Part shown: positions 39,701 to 51,857 of the stretch, in pieces | Position numbering within the stretch: position 1 is the first letter of the stretch | Layout: each line of letters starts with the position of its first letter | Assembly (NCBI GenBank): GCA_028826165.1 | Contig: JAPDFW010000127.1 | Location: 25,001 to 89,000, forward strand | From: Anaeramoeba ignava | Taxonomy: Eukaryota > Metamonada > Anaeramoebidae | DNA length: 64,000 bases | Reading direction: 5' to 3' | Made by a program: the position numbers and the translations under genes | Notes under the pieces: generated by a model | Databases searched by the model: none | The model's input: only the letters and a program-made list of their open reading frames with translations | What the model was told of the DNA's origin: nothing

Positions 39701-40414
39701 CAATCAATACAAACAAACGAAAGAAATCCATCACCAAAAGCATTTTCAATTCATTCACCTCAAGAAAAACAACAAAATCACAAAATTTCATCACCAACAC
39801 AAAGACAATTTCAATTCACCAATCAAAATCAAACTCTAACAAACCAAGAAAAAGATAACAAAATTTTATCAGTTAAACAACCATTTCATTCATCTTCAAA
39901 TCGAATTCCAAGAAATCTAAAAGGTCAATCTATGATGTTCAATCCTGCACTAATTTCACAACAATTTTCTAATTTGGAAAAGAGAGAACCAAATTTCACA
40001 GAAGAATTTCAAATTTCAGAGAATGTAAATTATCAAATTACCAAAAAACCACAAAAAAAATTGTTTGAGGAATTATTCAATGAAAATCATTGATCAAATT
40101 ATTCCTAAAACAGTTTTTAATTCAAACAAACATTTATTATTTACTTCTTTTTTTCTCTAAATAAAATCTAAATTTAGAAAACACAAGAAATTCCTAAATC
40201 AAAAAAAAATGGAAATTTCAAATATCAAGCACAGATTGATGATGATCAGGAAAAAGAAATTGATTTTGAAAACATTCCTCAAGAATGGAAACAATTATTT
40301 CGAATATCAGGAGTTAAGAAAAGTGATCTAAAAGATAAAAAAACAATGAAATCTTTGTTAGATATCGCTGCTCAAGAAATCAAACAGATCCAAAATAGTG
40401 GAAAGAAAAAATAA
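35717..40414 (+). CDS. K3: triple RING-kinase protein with PBD-like C-terminus
   Basis: Exons 35717-36716, 36858-36967, 37086-38103, 38225-38283, 38402-39419, 39516-40024 and 40178-40414 join in phase to 1316 residues. Each module exon begins in phase 0 and ends in phase 1, and each linker exon restores phase, so modules can be added without breaking the frame. Exon 6 is a Gln/Ser/Pro-rich linker. The last exon contains IPQEWKQLFRISGVKKSDL, which resembles the second half of the p21-binding (PBD) region of PAK-like kinases and might couple to Rho GTPases; a clear CRIB motif was not seen. Alternative AG acceptors exist for both linker exons. Confidence 0.75.
37086..38103 (+). CDS. K3 exon 3: RING plus predicted pseudokinase module
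   Basis: No start codon before the RING. HRD is changed to HHD (HHDLKPQN) and DFG to GFG (IAGFG), so Mg-ATP catalysis is unlikely. Confidence 0.84.
38402..39419 (+). CDS. K3 exon 5: RING plus degenerate kinase module
   Basis: The catalytic loop reads HRDLQPEN and DFG has become DFR. The Gly loop is FIGGFAQIF. It is probably weak or inactive. The end of the module is followed by donor A|GTAATT and a new acceptor at 39515. Confidence 0.84.
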
Positions 40415-40715
40415 TTGATTAAATCAACTTGAAATTCAACTAATTTTCATTTATCATAATTTTCTTTTCTTCAAATTCAAAGAAGAATAAAAAAATTTCA
40501 AAATTCAAAAACACAAAATTATTTTCTAAATTTTTGGATTAAATTATTTTTGAATTTTAAAAAAGAATTTATTATTAATATTAAATTAAAATTATTAAAA
40601 ATAATTTGAAGAAAAGTTCGCTTATTTTTCTCTTTATTCATTAAGTTTCAAAGAAAAATGAATAAAGAAAAATTGATGAAAAATGAACTCTTTTTTTTTT
40701 GATTTGAATTAATTT
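40415..40715. other. Convergent spacer between K3 and K4
   Basis: The spacer between two converging stop codons holds a third partial copy of the K2/K3 upstream block (about 40475-40605). No gene was seen. Confidence 0.65.
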
Positions 40716-43700
40716 TTAAATGAATTTTTTCAGATCTTGACTTAGTAAACTTCTTGGTGTCATTCCTTCAAAACCTAAAACTTCTGACTTAATATCAAAA
40801 TTAGCATCCGTTTGTTTCAATAAAAGGATCATTTCCCATGTAACTGAATGATTATCGCAAAGAAAATGTAATGGAGTTGGCTAAAATTTAAATGAAAATT
40901 AAATTTAGATTTTCTTGGAAACAAATTTTTTTTTATTAATTTATTTTTACTCCCTATTCAATAAAATATCCGTTTTTGTTTTTGTTTTGTTTTTTCAAAA
41001 ATTTTTCTTGATTACTTTCTAAAAATAATTCAGTTAAAAAACTTTTCTTTTCTTATAATTTTTTAATTAGATTATTTACTCCCTATTTAAAAATAGATTA
41101 TTCAATAAAAGATGTTTTTTTTCAAAATAAATTTCTTAATAATAATAATAATAATAACAAAAATAGATTTACTCCCTATCAATTATTTTTGATAAATTTC
41201 TTGATTTACAAACAAATTTCAATTTAAAAAACCAAATTTACATCCTAAAAAATTGATGAAAAAATAAAATTTTTATTTTTTCATTAATTTAATATTTACT
41301 GTCTGGAAAAAAATAATTTATTTTTTTGATTAGAAATTTGAAATTCTATTTGGTTTTTTATTATTTACCCACTATTCAATTAAATCCAAAATCAGATCTA
41401 TTATTTTTTCTTTCCAAAAAAGAATAAATGAGAAAAAAATCAAATTACAATCTTTTTAAAAAAATTATTTACTAAATAGTTTTTTTTTGAAAAAGATTGT
41501 ATAAACAATTTACTTTGGGAAGATTAAAATTTGCTTTTTTCTCAACCAGAATTTTAATCATTTCTTTTGTTAATGAACTGTTAGCACATAAAAAATGAAG
41601 AGGAGAAGACTAAAAAAAATATGAGAAATTTTTAATTGAAAAAAAATTTTGATCTATTTTTTAAAAATTTACTTCCTTTTTTTTTATAAATGTAAAAAGA
41701 AAATTTAATTTCAATTTTTTAATTGATGAAATTTACTCTCTATGAATTTAATTTTATAAATTTTTTATTTATTTATAAAAGAGGGATGATTGTTTTTAAA
41801 TGGAAAAAAAATTTACAAGCTATATTTTTTGGGTATTTTTGTTAAATTTCTTCCATTTGAAAAAAAAAAACAAAGAAAAAAAGGGAATTACAATCTAAAT
41901 CAATTCAAATAAATTTGATGTTTGAGAAAAGTTTTGGAGTTTTCAACTCAAATTAATTACTTCCTAAATGATTAATGATTTTAAAAGGAAATTTTTTTTA
42001 AGATCCATTTTGTATGATTTTTTTTTTACATTCTTGATTTGTTTTTCAAAAAAAAATAAAAAAACAGGTTAAATAAAATTCATTATTATTTTTATTTACC
42101 CACTTTTGAGAAATAAATTTTTCATTTTCATGTTCAATTTTATGTTTTTTTTTTCTTTTCAAAAATTAATTACAGCCTTTTTATAGAAGAAAATTTTATT
42201 ATTTAATAAAAAAGAAATGAATATATTTTGGATTTTTTTACATTCTATACAATATTTTTAAATACAATTCTTAAAATGAATTAAATCCTTTTTTTTTTTT
42301 TGAAATCATTTCGTAATTTACTTTCTATTAAAATTCAACAAAATTAGAACATTTTTGAAAATTTTTGAAAGTAAATAAAAATATTTACATATTGGAAACT
42401 AAAATCAGCTTCTGTCTGAACCAGTAATTCAATCATCTCTGTTGTGATTGATCTATTCTGACATAAATCATGCAAAGGAGTCCACTTTTTTTTTTAGAAA
42501 AAAAAATGAATTAAATTTAAAATTAAAAAGTTGCTTTTTGTCTGAAATTTACATCCTTTTATATTTAGATTGTTAAAATATTTATTAGTAAAATATCAAT
42601 GAAATTAAATGGATATTTGAAAAGAAATTTGATTTTTACATACTATTGAGAAAAAAAGAATAATTTATTATTAGATGAATTTATTTTTAAAATTTTTCCA
42701 AGAAATTTAATAAATTTACATCCTTTTGGTAAAAATTTAGTAAAATTACAAAAAATGGAAATTTAACAACATTTATTTTTATTTATTTTTTACTTGCTGT
42801 TTTATAAGAAGAAAATATTATTTTTAGAAAAGAAACAAATCTTTTTTTTTTTTTTTGAAAAATTTTACATTCTAAATTATTTTCAACAAGATCAAAAATT
42901 AAAATCTGGAATTTTAAAAATATTTTCATTTTTACCTTCTAGTAAATTTTTTTTAAGGAAATCATTTATAAAATTAATCCAAAAATAAATATATTTTTTC
43001 TTACAGACTATTTTATTTAGGTTATTTTGAAAATGATATTTTTTTTAATTTGAATTTTAAATTTAAATTAGTTTAAGGAAATGGTTCTTATAATATGTTT
43101 TACACCCTATTCCAAAAATGTATTCAATTTATTTAAATAAAAATAAAATTGAATATGAATTTTTGTTTACAGGCTATTTTTAATTTAAAAAATGAGAAAA
43201 TTATTCTTGATTTATTTTTTTCTTTTTGGAAAAATTACATACTATTTTAAATTTAATAAATTCAAATCATTTTAAAAAAAAGTTGATCATTTTCTTTTTT
43301 GAATATTTACATGCTATTTTTTTTCAAAACACAAAAAGAATAAATAGTAACAAATTAATATAAGATTAAATCAGTTTTTTTTTTTTAAAAAAAATGGAAG
43401 AAGAAAATTTATAATCAAGAAAATATACTCCATCCAAATTAAAATTTGCTTCGTGCTCAATTAATAATTTAATGATTTGAGTCGAAATTGCTCCGTTTCT
43501 GCACAAATAATGAACTGGAGACCACTATTAAAAAATAAAGATGAAAAAATCCATTTTAAAAATTCTTTGTTTTTCTTATATATGAAAAGAAAAAAACTTG
43601 ATCAATTACATCCTAAATATTTTTTTAGTAAATTTTCCTTAATCAAACTAAACTAAGAATTATTATTTTTGACAAATTTTACAAACTGTGGTTTGTTTGT

Positions 43701-45620
43701 TTTTTTTTATAAAATTAAGAAAGGAGAACAAATAATCTATTTTATTTTTATTATTTTTATTACAAGCTAAAAATTGTTTTATATTTTTTTTTGATTAATA
43801 AATTAAAATGATTTTAATAATAAAATCAATAGTTATTTAATTCATACATCTTGTTTGTTTAAATCAACTCCTAGTTGGATAAAGTGATCAAGAATATCCA
43901 TATCAAGAGATCTTTGATTTGCAAAAAAATGAAGTAAGGTTCCTTTCTATTTATGATATTTTTTTGGAACATAAAATCATTCATTTCAAATGAATAAAAT
44001 TTTGAACTTGACTAAAAATACAAGGAAAATCAAAATTTAAAGAAAATACAAACATTCTTTTTCTAAATTTTTTTTGTGAATAAAAATGAATTTTGTTTTT
44101 TTATATTAAAATAAAGGAATATTTAAAGGGATTTTTAGGATTAATTCAATTACTATGTCAGATTTATGGTATTTTTGTGATAATTTTTTTAATTTCTGTT
44201 CCAAACTATCTGGATTATCAACTACATTTGGAGATATTCTTTGATTTGTATTTGGAGATCTTCTTTGATTTGAATTAATAACTAAATCTGAAAATTGATG
44301 AATAATTTTTCTTGGAGATCTTAATTGATTTTGATTTGGAGATATTCTTTGATTTGTATTTGGAGATATTCTTTGATTTGTATTTGGAGATATTCTTTGA
44401 TTTGTATTTGGAGATATTCTTTGATTTGTATTTGGAAATCTTGGTCGATTTGGATTTGGAAATCTTGGTTGATTTTGATTTGGAGATATTCTTTGATTTT
44501 GATTTGGAGATCTTAATTGATTTTGATTTGGAGATGTTCTTTGATTTGTATTTGGAGATGTTCTTTGATTGTCACTCATGGATCTTGTTGGATTTGTACG
44601 AATGGAAAGTTTAGGTTTTATATTGGCTTTCTTCATCTTTTCTAAACATTGAGTAAAATCATTCAATGAGCATCTTTTTTTGGCATCTTGATCCCAACCT
44701 TTCTTGATCATTTCAGCAAGTTCTTGAGGGAAATCATTTGGAATTTGAGGTCTTTCACCTTTTATCATTTTCATTGTGATTATCATAGCACTTAGACCTT
44801 CATAAGGATCTGTCTTTGAAAATATGCAATATAAAATCATTGCTAAACTGAAGATATCACATGAAGTATCATAAACATTTTTTTCAGTGAAAAGTTCAGG
44901 AGCAGAAAATCCAAAAGAAATTGTAACTGAAGTAACTCTCAATGTATGTTGTCTGACTCTTGAAATACCAAAATCAGTGATTTTTGGTTTATTATTAGAA
45001 ACGAGAATATTTTCTGGTTTCAAATCACGATGAATAATTGCATTTGAATGTAAAACTTGAATTCCTTCAATGATTTGCAAAGAATAGTCAATTTGTTGAT
45101 CGAGTGATAAATCTGGGATTTTCTTCTTCAAATCACCTTGTTCGGCATATTCCATAACAATTCCAATCATTTTATCCATTTCTGTTTTACCGTACATCTT
45201 GATAATATTTGGATGATCAAGTTGCATAGCCAATTTAAGCTCATTTTCAAACTGAGCAGCTTCTTTGTCATGACGACCCATTAAAACCCTTTTGATTGCA
45301 ACATCTTTCACTCCCCATTTGGCTTTATAAACTTGAGCAGTTCCTCCACTAGCAAATGGATTGGGTTCGATTTCCATATCTGAAAAAGGAATAAATACTG
45401 CTTCTTCCTGTTTGAATTCCCTTTTGTATTTCTCAACAATTCTCAATAAAGAAACATTCACAATCGGTTGGAAATTATCAAAAGAACTTTGGCAAAAAAT
45501 ACACTCATCTACCGTTTTTAAACATGTTTCACAAATTGAATGTCCTTTTGAACAAACAATCATCGGTTTTCTTTCTTTTGAATAATTCTCAAAACACATT
45601 GGACAAACACCTGGATCCAT
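40716..45620 (-). CDS. K4: RING-kinase plus ankyrin repeats with single-codon microexons
   Basis: Transcript order of ordinary exons: 45620-44154, 43946-43848, 43524-43429, 42484-42389, 41609-41514 and 40880-40716, plus 32 microexons; the product is 704 residues and all phases fit. Exon 1 holds the RING ([21 protein letters not shown]), a complete kinase ([17 protein letters not shown]) and a Ser/Pro tail of RISPNTNQ repeats. The donor chosen after KSDI (GTAATT at 44153) lies before an in-frame stop at 44106. Five ankyrin exons follow; three are exactly 96 bases. Same domain order as K1 and as plant KEG. It lies on the opposite strand to K1-K3, so the cluster has been inverted as well as duplicated. 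Confidence 0.77.
40881..41513 (-). other. K4 loop 4: eight single-codon microexons
   Basis: Triplets (lowest base) at 41449, 41370, 41300, 41242, 41173, 41080, 41016, 40951 encode I-W-T-D-G-G-K-G between NLPK and PTPLHFLC. The same count occurs in K1 loop 8. Confidence 0.76.
41610..42388 (-). other. K4 loop 3: ten single-codon microexons
   Basis: Triplets (lowest base) at 42322, 42242, 42174, 42100, 42030, 41961, 41892, 41817, 41737, 41673 encode K-N-A-W-N-E-I-L-R-E between SFQY and SSPLHFLC. The same count occurs in K1 loop 7, which precedes the homologous YSPLHFLC exon. Confidence 0.76.
42485..43428 (-). other. K4 loop 2: eleven single-codon microexons
   Basis: Triplets (lowest base) at 43311, 43239, 43171, 43104, 43005, 42936, 42869, 42794, 42720, 42640, 42553 encode H-Y-P-G-S-K-N-Q-D-Y-D between NLDG and WTPLHDLC. 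This is the longest run seen. Confidence 0.76.
43525..43847 (-). other. K4 loop 1: three single-codon microexons
   Basis: Triplets (lowest base) at 43764, 43683, 43610 read CTT, TTT, GAT on the minus strand, giving [15 protein letters not shown]. Confidence 0.74.
44154..45620 (-). CDS. K4 exon 1: RING, active-type kinase and NQ/SP repeat tail
   Basis: 489 codons starting MDPGVCPMC at the ATG 45618-45620. The Gly loop is [11 protein letters not shown] and all catalytic motifs are intact. Residues from about 350 are about a dozen repeats of SPNTNQRI type encoded by a period of 24 bases. This kinase is more diverged from the K1-K3 modules than they are from each other. Confidence 0.9.
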
Positions 45621-45744
45621 TTTAAAATTAATAAAAAAAAAAAATGAAAAAAAAGGAAAATTAAAATCAAGCAAAAATAAAAAAATGGAAAAATATTTTT
45701 TTTTTCATTTTTCTCTTTTATTTTTTATTTTAAAAAAAAAAAAA

Positions 45745-47878
45745 ATGGAACAAAAAACAAATCAAAAAGAATTTGTTCGTTGGGTAAAATTACATAATGT
45801 TACTCTTAAACTTTTAAAAAAAAATATAAAACCGTCAAAAGAAGGAATTTTAATGAAACAAGGATTTGGAATTTTAAAGCGATGGAATCCTCGTTTTTGT
45901 ATATTGCATCAGCATTTTCTTTTTTATTTCAAAAGCAAAACAACTCAAGAAAGGCCAAATGGAGTTGTTTATTTAAAAAATTGCGAAATTAAAGATTTTA
46001 TTGATCCAAAAAAAAAACCTAATTGTTTTATTATCACTTCAGTTTTTACAAGAAAACCAAGTGAGAAAGAACATAAAACTTTCATCTTTTCTGCTTCTTC
46101 GGAAGAATCTAAAAATGAATGGATGAACCAAATTCGAGTTCATTCAAAAGAATTAGAAAAAAATGTATCAAAAGTTCTTTTTTGAATTTTCAAGTTACTT
46201 TTTTTTTTCTAATTGAATTTTTCATTTCTTTTAGAAAGAAAAACAAAAGAGAATTGACCAAAAAAATTTAACTCAAGATTCTATATTTTTTGATGAAAGG
46301 ATTGATTTCCAAAAATTTCATAAAAAAGTTTATTAAAAAAATTTCGAAAAACAATTTTCCAAATTAAATTAAATTAAATTAAAATTAAAATTAAATTAAA
46401 ACAAATTATTTAAATTTAAATATAAATTTAGATTCAACTTGAATTTTCAAAACAATTTTCACTTCCAAAAGAAATGGATCGAAAATTACTTAAATTTAAT
46501 CAAGATCAACAAAATGAAAATTTATCTGAAAATGAAAATGAAAATGAAAATGATAAAAATCAGGCAGTTATTATTCAAGATTATATTGAAAAACAAAAAA
46601 CTTCTGATCAAAAAATTGAAATATTTGAAACATTTATTGATGAAAAAATTTCCAAAAAAGATGAAATTAATGAAAATATTCCCAAAATAAAAATACAACC
46701 AAATTTACAAATTGAAGAAGAAAAGCAAGAATTAAAAAAAAGCGAATTTTTAGTTTGTGATGGAGTTTTAAAAGAAATATTTCAGACAAATTTAAACGGA
46801 AAGCAAAAAAATTATGAAGAAAAAAAACAAGAAAATTGGGAAAAAATCAATTTGGAAACGCAAAAAGATCAAGTTGAGTTTTGGAAAAATTCAGTAGAAA
46901 TTTTGCAGTTGAATTATTATAGAAAACAAATTCAAAAAAAGATTTCCCACAAACCACAAAATGAAAGACAAGGAATTTATCAAGATCAATTGATTTCTTT
47001 TAAATGGAAGTTTGCAAATGAAATGGAAAATGAGGACAAAATCAATTTTCCTCATTTTGAAAAATTTGAGTCTTATTCATTGATTTTGGATTATGAAATT
47101 GGATTGAATTATTTTAATTATCAAGATGTGATGATTTTTGAAGAGGATTTCAAGAAAATTTCATCTCATATATGGTTTTTAGGATCTGAAAAAATTGATC
47201 AAAAATTAAGTTTATTGGATTCTTTAGAATTTGTTGATTTATATCTTGTTGATTCAATTTATGAAGAAGATAAAGTATAAAAGAATTCTAAAAAAAAAAA
47301 ATTGATTTTGATTTGATTTATTTTTTTTCTAGTTGCAAAAATTGGAAATTTTTCTTCAGGAAAAGAAAGTATTGCTAAAAATTCATCATGTTCTTCATTT
47401 CATTTCAATGTTTACAAGTTTATGTTATCAAATCCAATGTTTTGTGATTTGTTATCCTCATTTAGAAATTTTTTTCAAAATGGGAAATGAATTTTATTTG
47501 AAAAATGAAGGATTTTCTCATCAAGAATTTGAAGAAACAATGAAAGTAGTAAATGAAATGAAAATAAAGAATAAAAATTTAGAACATTTTTTGCCTGAAC
47601 CATTTAATTTACAAGATCTTGAAGGAAAATATAAACTTGTAAAAAAAAAATCAATCAAAAAAAAATCAATCAATTTTTAATTTAAAAATTTTTAAAAATT
47701 TTTTTTTAATTAGAATTTAAGTTCTCAAAACTCAATTTTAATTTTAAAATTTATTTTATTTGAACTTTATGGAATTTATCAAACTGAAGGTCTTTTTTTC
47801 AATAGAATTGCAATTAAACAATTACCAAAAATTCCAAAAAGAGGATTTATAGAATTTGATTTAAAGAAGATTAAATAA
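45745..47878 (+). CDS. PH-domain protein of unknown function (five exons)
   Basis: Exons 45745-46164, 46235-46327, 46432-47274, 47333-47638 and 47714-47878 join in phase to 608 residues. Residues about 25-135 form a PH domain (KEGILMKQGFGILKRWNPRF at its start, WMNQIRVHSKEL in the C-terminal helix), which usually binds phosphoinositides or proteins at membranes. The middle is acidic, Glu/Asn-rich and helical. The C-terminal 300 residues look folded (FYLKNEGFSHQEFEE, FELYGIYQTEGLFFN), but I do not recognise the domain. I chose the second ATG; an in-frame ATG at 45685 would only add translated pyrimidine-rich leader. Exon 1 could also end ten bases later at a second GT. Confidence 0.8.
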
Positions 47879-48065
47879 AAAACAAAAGAAAAGAAAAGAA
47901 AAACAAAAAGAAAAGTTTTAATTAAATTTTTTTTTTTATTTAATTTGATGAATCATTTTTATGATTTGTTGTTAATTTAATTAAAAAAATTTTTTTTGTT
48001 TATTTTTTTTAATTTATTTTTTTTTTCATTTTTTTCTTCTTTATTCCGTTAGCTTATTATTTAGA

Positions 48066-51000
48066 ATGTCTTTATATAAGAAAATTGGTTTTGGTGTTAC
48101 AGCTGCAGCTATTGTTGGAGCAGCAATTTATGGAGGTTACAAAGTGAGTCAGCATTATGGATATTTTCAAAAGAAACAAACGATTAAACAAAAGATTGGA
48201 TTTATTGGAAGGTGATTTTAATTAATAATTTATAAAATTATTATTAAATTATTTATTATTAAATTATTAAATTAATTATTAAATTAATTATTAAATTATT
48301 AAATTATTTATTAAATTAATTATTAAATTATTAATTAAATTATTTATTAAATTAATTATTAAATTAATTATTAAATTTATTATTAAATTAATTATTAAAT
48401 TAATTATTAAATTAATTATTAAATTATTTATTAAATTAATTATTAAATTAATTATTAAATTAATTATTAAATTATTTATTAAATTATTTATTAAATTATT
48501 TATTAAATTTATTATTAAATTATTTATTAAATTTATTATTAAATTAATTATTAAATTATTTAATTATTTTATTAAATTAATTATTAAATTAATTATTAAA
48601 TTAATTATTAAATTAATTATTAAATTATTTATTAAATTAATTATTAAATTAATTATTAAAATTAATTATTAAATTAATTATTAAATTATTTATTAAATTA
48701 TTTATTATTAAATTATTTATTAAATTATTAAATTATTTATTATTAAATTATTTTATTAAATTTTAATTTTTTATTATTTAAATTAAAATTATTTTATTAA
48801 ATTATTTATTAAATTATTTATTAAATTATTATTAAATTATTTATTAAATTATTTATTAAATTATTAAATTATTTATTATAAATTAATTATTAAATTATTT
48901 ATTAAATTATTTATTAAATTAATTATTAAATTAATTATTAAATAAATTATTTATTAAATTAATTTATTAAATTAATTAAATTAATTATTAAATTATTTAT
49001 AAAATTATTTATTAAATTATTTATTAAATTATTTATTAAATTATTTATTAAATTTAATTATTATATTATTTATTAAATTATTTATTAAATTAATTATTAA
49101 ATTATTTATTAAATTATTAAATTAATTATTAAATTAATTATTAAATTATTTATTAAATTAATTATTAAATTAATTATTAAATTAATTATTAATAAATTAT
49201 TTATTAAATTAATTATTATTTAAATTATTTATTAAATTATTTATTAAATTATTTATTAAAATTATTTATTAAATTATTTATTAAATTATTTATTAAATTA
49301 ATTATTAAATTATTTATTAAATTATTTATTAAATTAATTATTAAATTAATTAAAAAATTATTTATTAAATTATTTATTAAATTAATTATTAAATTTATTA
49401 AATTATTTATTAAATTATTTATTAAATTATTTTATTAAATTATTATTAAATTATTAATTATTTATTAAATTATTTATTAAATTATTTATTAAATTAATTA
49501 TTAAATTAATTATTAAATTAATTATTAAATTAATTATTAAATTATTTATTAAATTAATTATTAAATTAATTATTAAATTAATTATTAATAAATTATTTTA
49601 TTAAATTAATTATTAAATTATTTATTAAATTAATTATTAAATTATTTATTAAATTAATTATTAAATTAATTATTAAATTAATTATTTAAATTATTTATTA
49701 AATTAATTATTAAAATTAATTAAATTATTAAATTAATTATTAAAATTATTAAATTATTTATTATTAAAAAATTAAAAAATTATTTATTAAATTATTTATT
49801 AAAATTATTAAATTATTTATTAAATTATTAAATTATTAAATTATTTATTAAAATTTAATTATTAAAATTAATTAATTATTAATTATTAAATTAATTATTA
49901 AATTATTAAAATTAAATTAAATAAATTATTTATTAAATTATTTATTAAATTAATTATTAAATTAATTATTAAATTAATTATTAAATTATTTATTAAATTA
50001 ATTATTAAATTAATTATTAAATTATTTATTAAATTAATTATTAAATTAATTATTAAATTAATTATTAAATTAATTATTAAATTAATTATTAAATTAATTA
50101 TTAAATTAATTATTAAATTAATTATTAAATTAATTATTAAATTAATTATTAAATTAATTATTAAATTAATTATTAAATTAATTATTAAATTAATTATTAA
50201 ATTATTAAATTATTAAATTAATTATTAAATAAATTATTAAATTATTTATTATTAAATTATTAAATTATTAATTATTAAATTATTGAATTAAATATTAAAT
50301 TATAGTGGAATGATGGCAGAAGCAATTGCTCGTGGAATACTTGAAAAAGAACTTGTTAAACCAGATCAAGTTATGGGATCTGACCCAATTCCTGAAAGAA
50401 GAGAAGTTTTTAAAAAATATGGTTTTCATGCAACTGAAAACAATGAAGAAGTTGTTGAATTTGCAGATATCATTATTCTTGCAACAAAACCACAAGTTGC
50501 AGAAGAAATGCTTAAACATTTGAAAAACAAAAATTTAGCTGAAGAAAAAGTAAATAAAAATAGGAAAATATAGGAAAATATAAGAAAACATGAAAACAAG
50601 AAAAATAATTTCAAATATTTATTTTATATTTTAAATACTTTCCAAAAACATGAAAACAACAAAAATATTTTATATTCATTTTATATTTATTTTATATTTT
50701 AAATATTTTATAAATACATTTTAAATTCATTTTAAATATTCATTTTATATTTATTTTAAATTCATTTTAAATTCATTTTATATTTATTTTATATTTATTT
50801 TATATTTATTTTAAATTCATTATAAATTTATTTTAAATTCATTTTATATTCATTTTATATTTATTTTAAATATTTTAAATATTCATTTTAAATATTTTAT
50901 ATTCATTTTAAATATTTTAAATTTATTTTAAATTTATTTTAAATATTTTAAATATTTTAAATATTTTATAAATTTATTAGATCGTAGTTACAATTATGGC

Positions 51001-51526
51001 AGGAAAACAAATTGGATGGGTTAAGGAACATTTAGGAGAAAAATCAAAAATTGTTCGAGTGATGCCAAACACACCATTAGCAATTGGAGAAGGAGCAGCT
51101 GGAATTGTTTCAAAAGGATGCTCAAAAGAAGAGGTTGATTTGGTTGTTTCAATCTTCAAATCAGTTGCAGTTGTTGAAGTATTTGAAGATGAATCAAAAA
51201 TTGATATTGTGACAGGACTTTCAGGTTCAGGACCAGCATATATTTTCAGACTCATTGAAGCCATGGTTGAAGGAGGTGTTCAAGGTGGATTAAATGAAAA
51301 TGATGCTCTTGAACTTGCTATTCAAACCGTCATTGGAGCAGGAAAACTTGCTGCAAAAAGACGTGCTGAAAACATTTCAATTCCTAAACTTCGTGAAATG
51401 GTTACTAGTCCTCATGGAACAACTGAAGCTGGATTAAACTTTTTGGATAAGAATCATTTCTATGAAACTGTTTCTGGAGCTGTTGTTAAAGCAACTGAAA
51501 GATCTATTGAACTTGGAAAAAATTAA
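48066..51526 (+). CDS. PYCR: Pyrroline-5-carboxylate reductase with N-terminal membrane or targeting segment (three exons)
   Basis: Exons 48066-48211, 50306-50549 and 50981-51526 join in phase to 311 residues. It catalyses the NAD(P)H-dependent last step of proline synthesis. The Rossmann motif GFIGSGMMAEAI is split by intron 1; further family blocks are IILATKPQ, VRVMPNTPLAIGEGAAG, TGLSGSGPAYIF and the C-terminal signature (REMVTSPHGTTEAGL). The first 45 residues add a Gly/Ala-rich hydrophobic helix (VTAAAIVGAAIYGGY) not found in bacterial ProC, which may anchor or target the enzyme to an organelle (inference). Intron 1 is 2.1 kb of AT repeat. Confidence 0.95.
48216..50290. repeat. ATTAAATTA-type array in PYCR intron 1
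   Basis: About 2.07 kb made only of ATTATTAAATTA and TTTATTAAATTA units. There is almost no G or C for the entire intron. Confidence 0.93.
50580..50975. repeat. TTTTAAATATT/TTTTATATT repeat in PYCR intron 2
   Basis: Short degenerate units of ATTTTAAAT and TTTATATTC fill the second intron. Confidence 0.8.
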
Positions 51527-51857
51527 TTCAGAATTTAAATCCAAAACAAGAAATCAAATCAAAATTTAAATTTTAAATTCAAAAACAAGAAATCAAGAAA
51601 TCAAGAAATCCTTTCATTTTTTTGAATTTTTTTTTTCTCTTTTAATTTTCTTTTTTCACTTTTAATTTCTTCTTTTTTTTTTTTTTTTTTTTCAAATTGG
51701 ATTGATTTAGTTTGTTTGGTTCTTTCTTTTGATATTGAGTTTTCCAAATCCAAAAAAAAGAATAAAATCAAAAAAAAAAAAGAAAAAAAAAACATCAAAA
51801 TTTAAAAAAAAAAAAGGAAAAGAAAAATCAAAATTAAAAAAAAAAAAATCAAAATCA
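51527..51857. other. Convergent spacer with homopolymer tracts
   Basis: Poly-T then poly-A tracts between PYCR and the Mo25 stop. No gene was recognised. Confidence 0.6.

Noticed and set aside
41465-41482. TAG followed by TAA on the minus strand in K4 loop 4
   Set aside because: Not followed by GT, so not a microexon candidate; it would otherwise have been the only stop codon in the set.
48216-50290. CRISPR-like or centromere-like repeat
   Set aside because: No unique spacers; it is a simple AT repeat inside a gene with matching splice sites.
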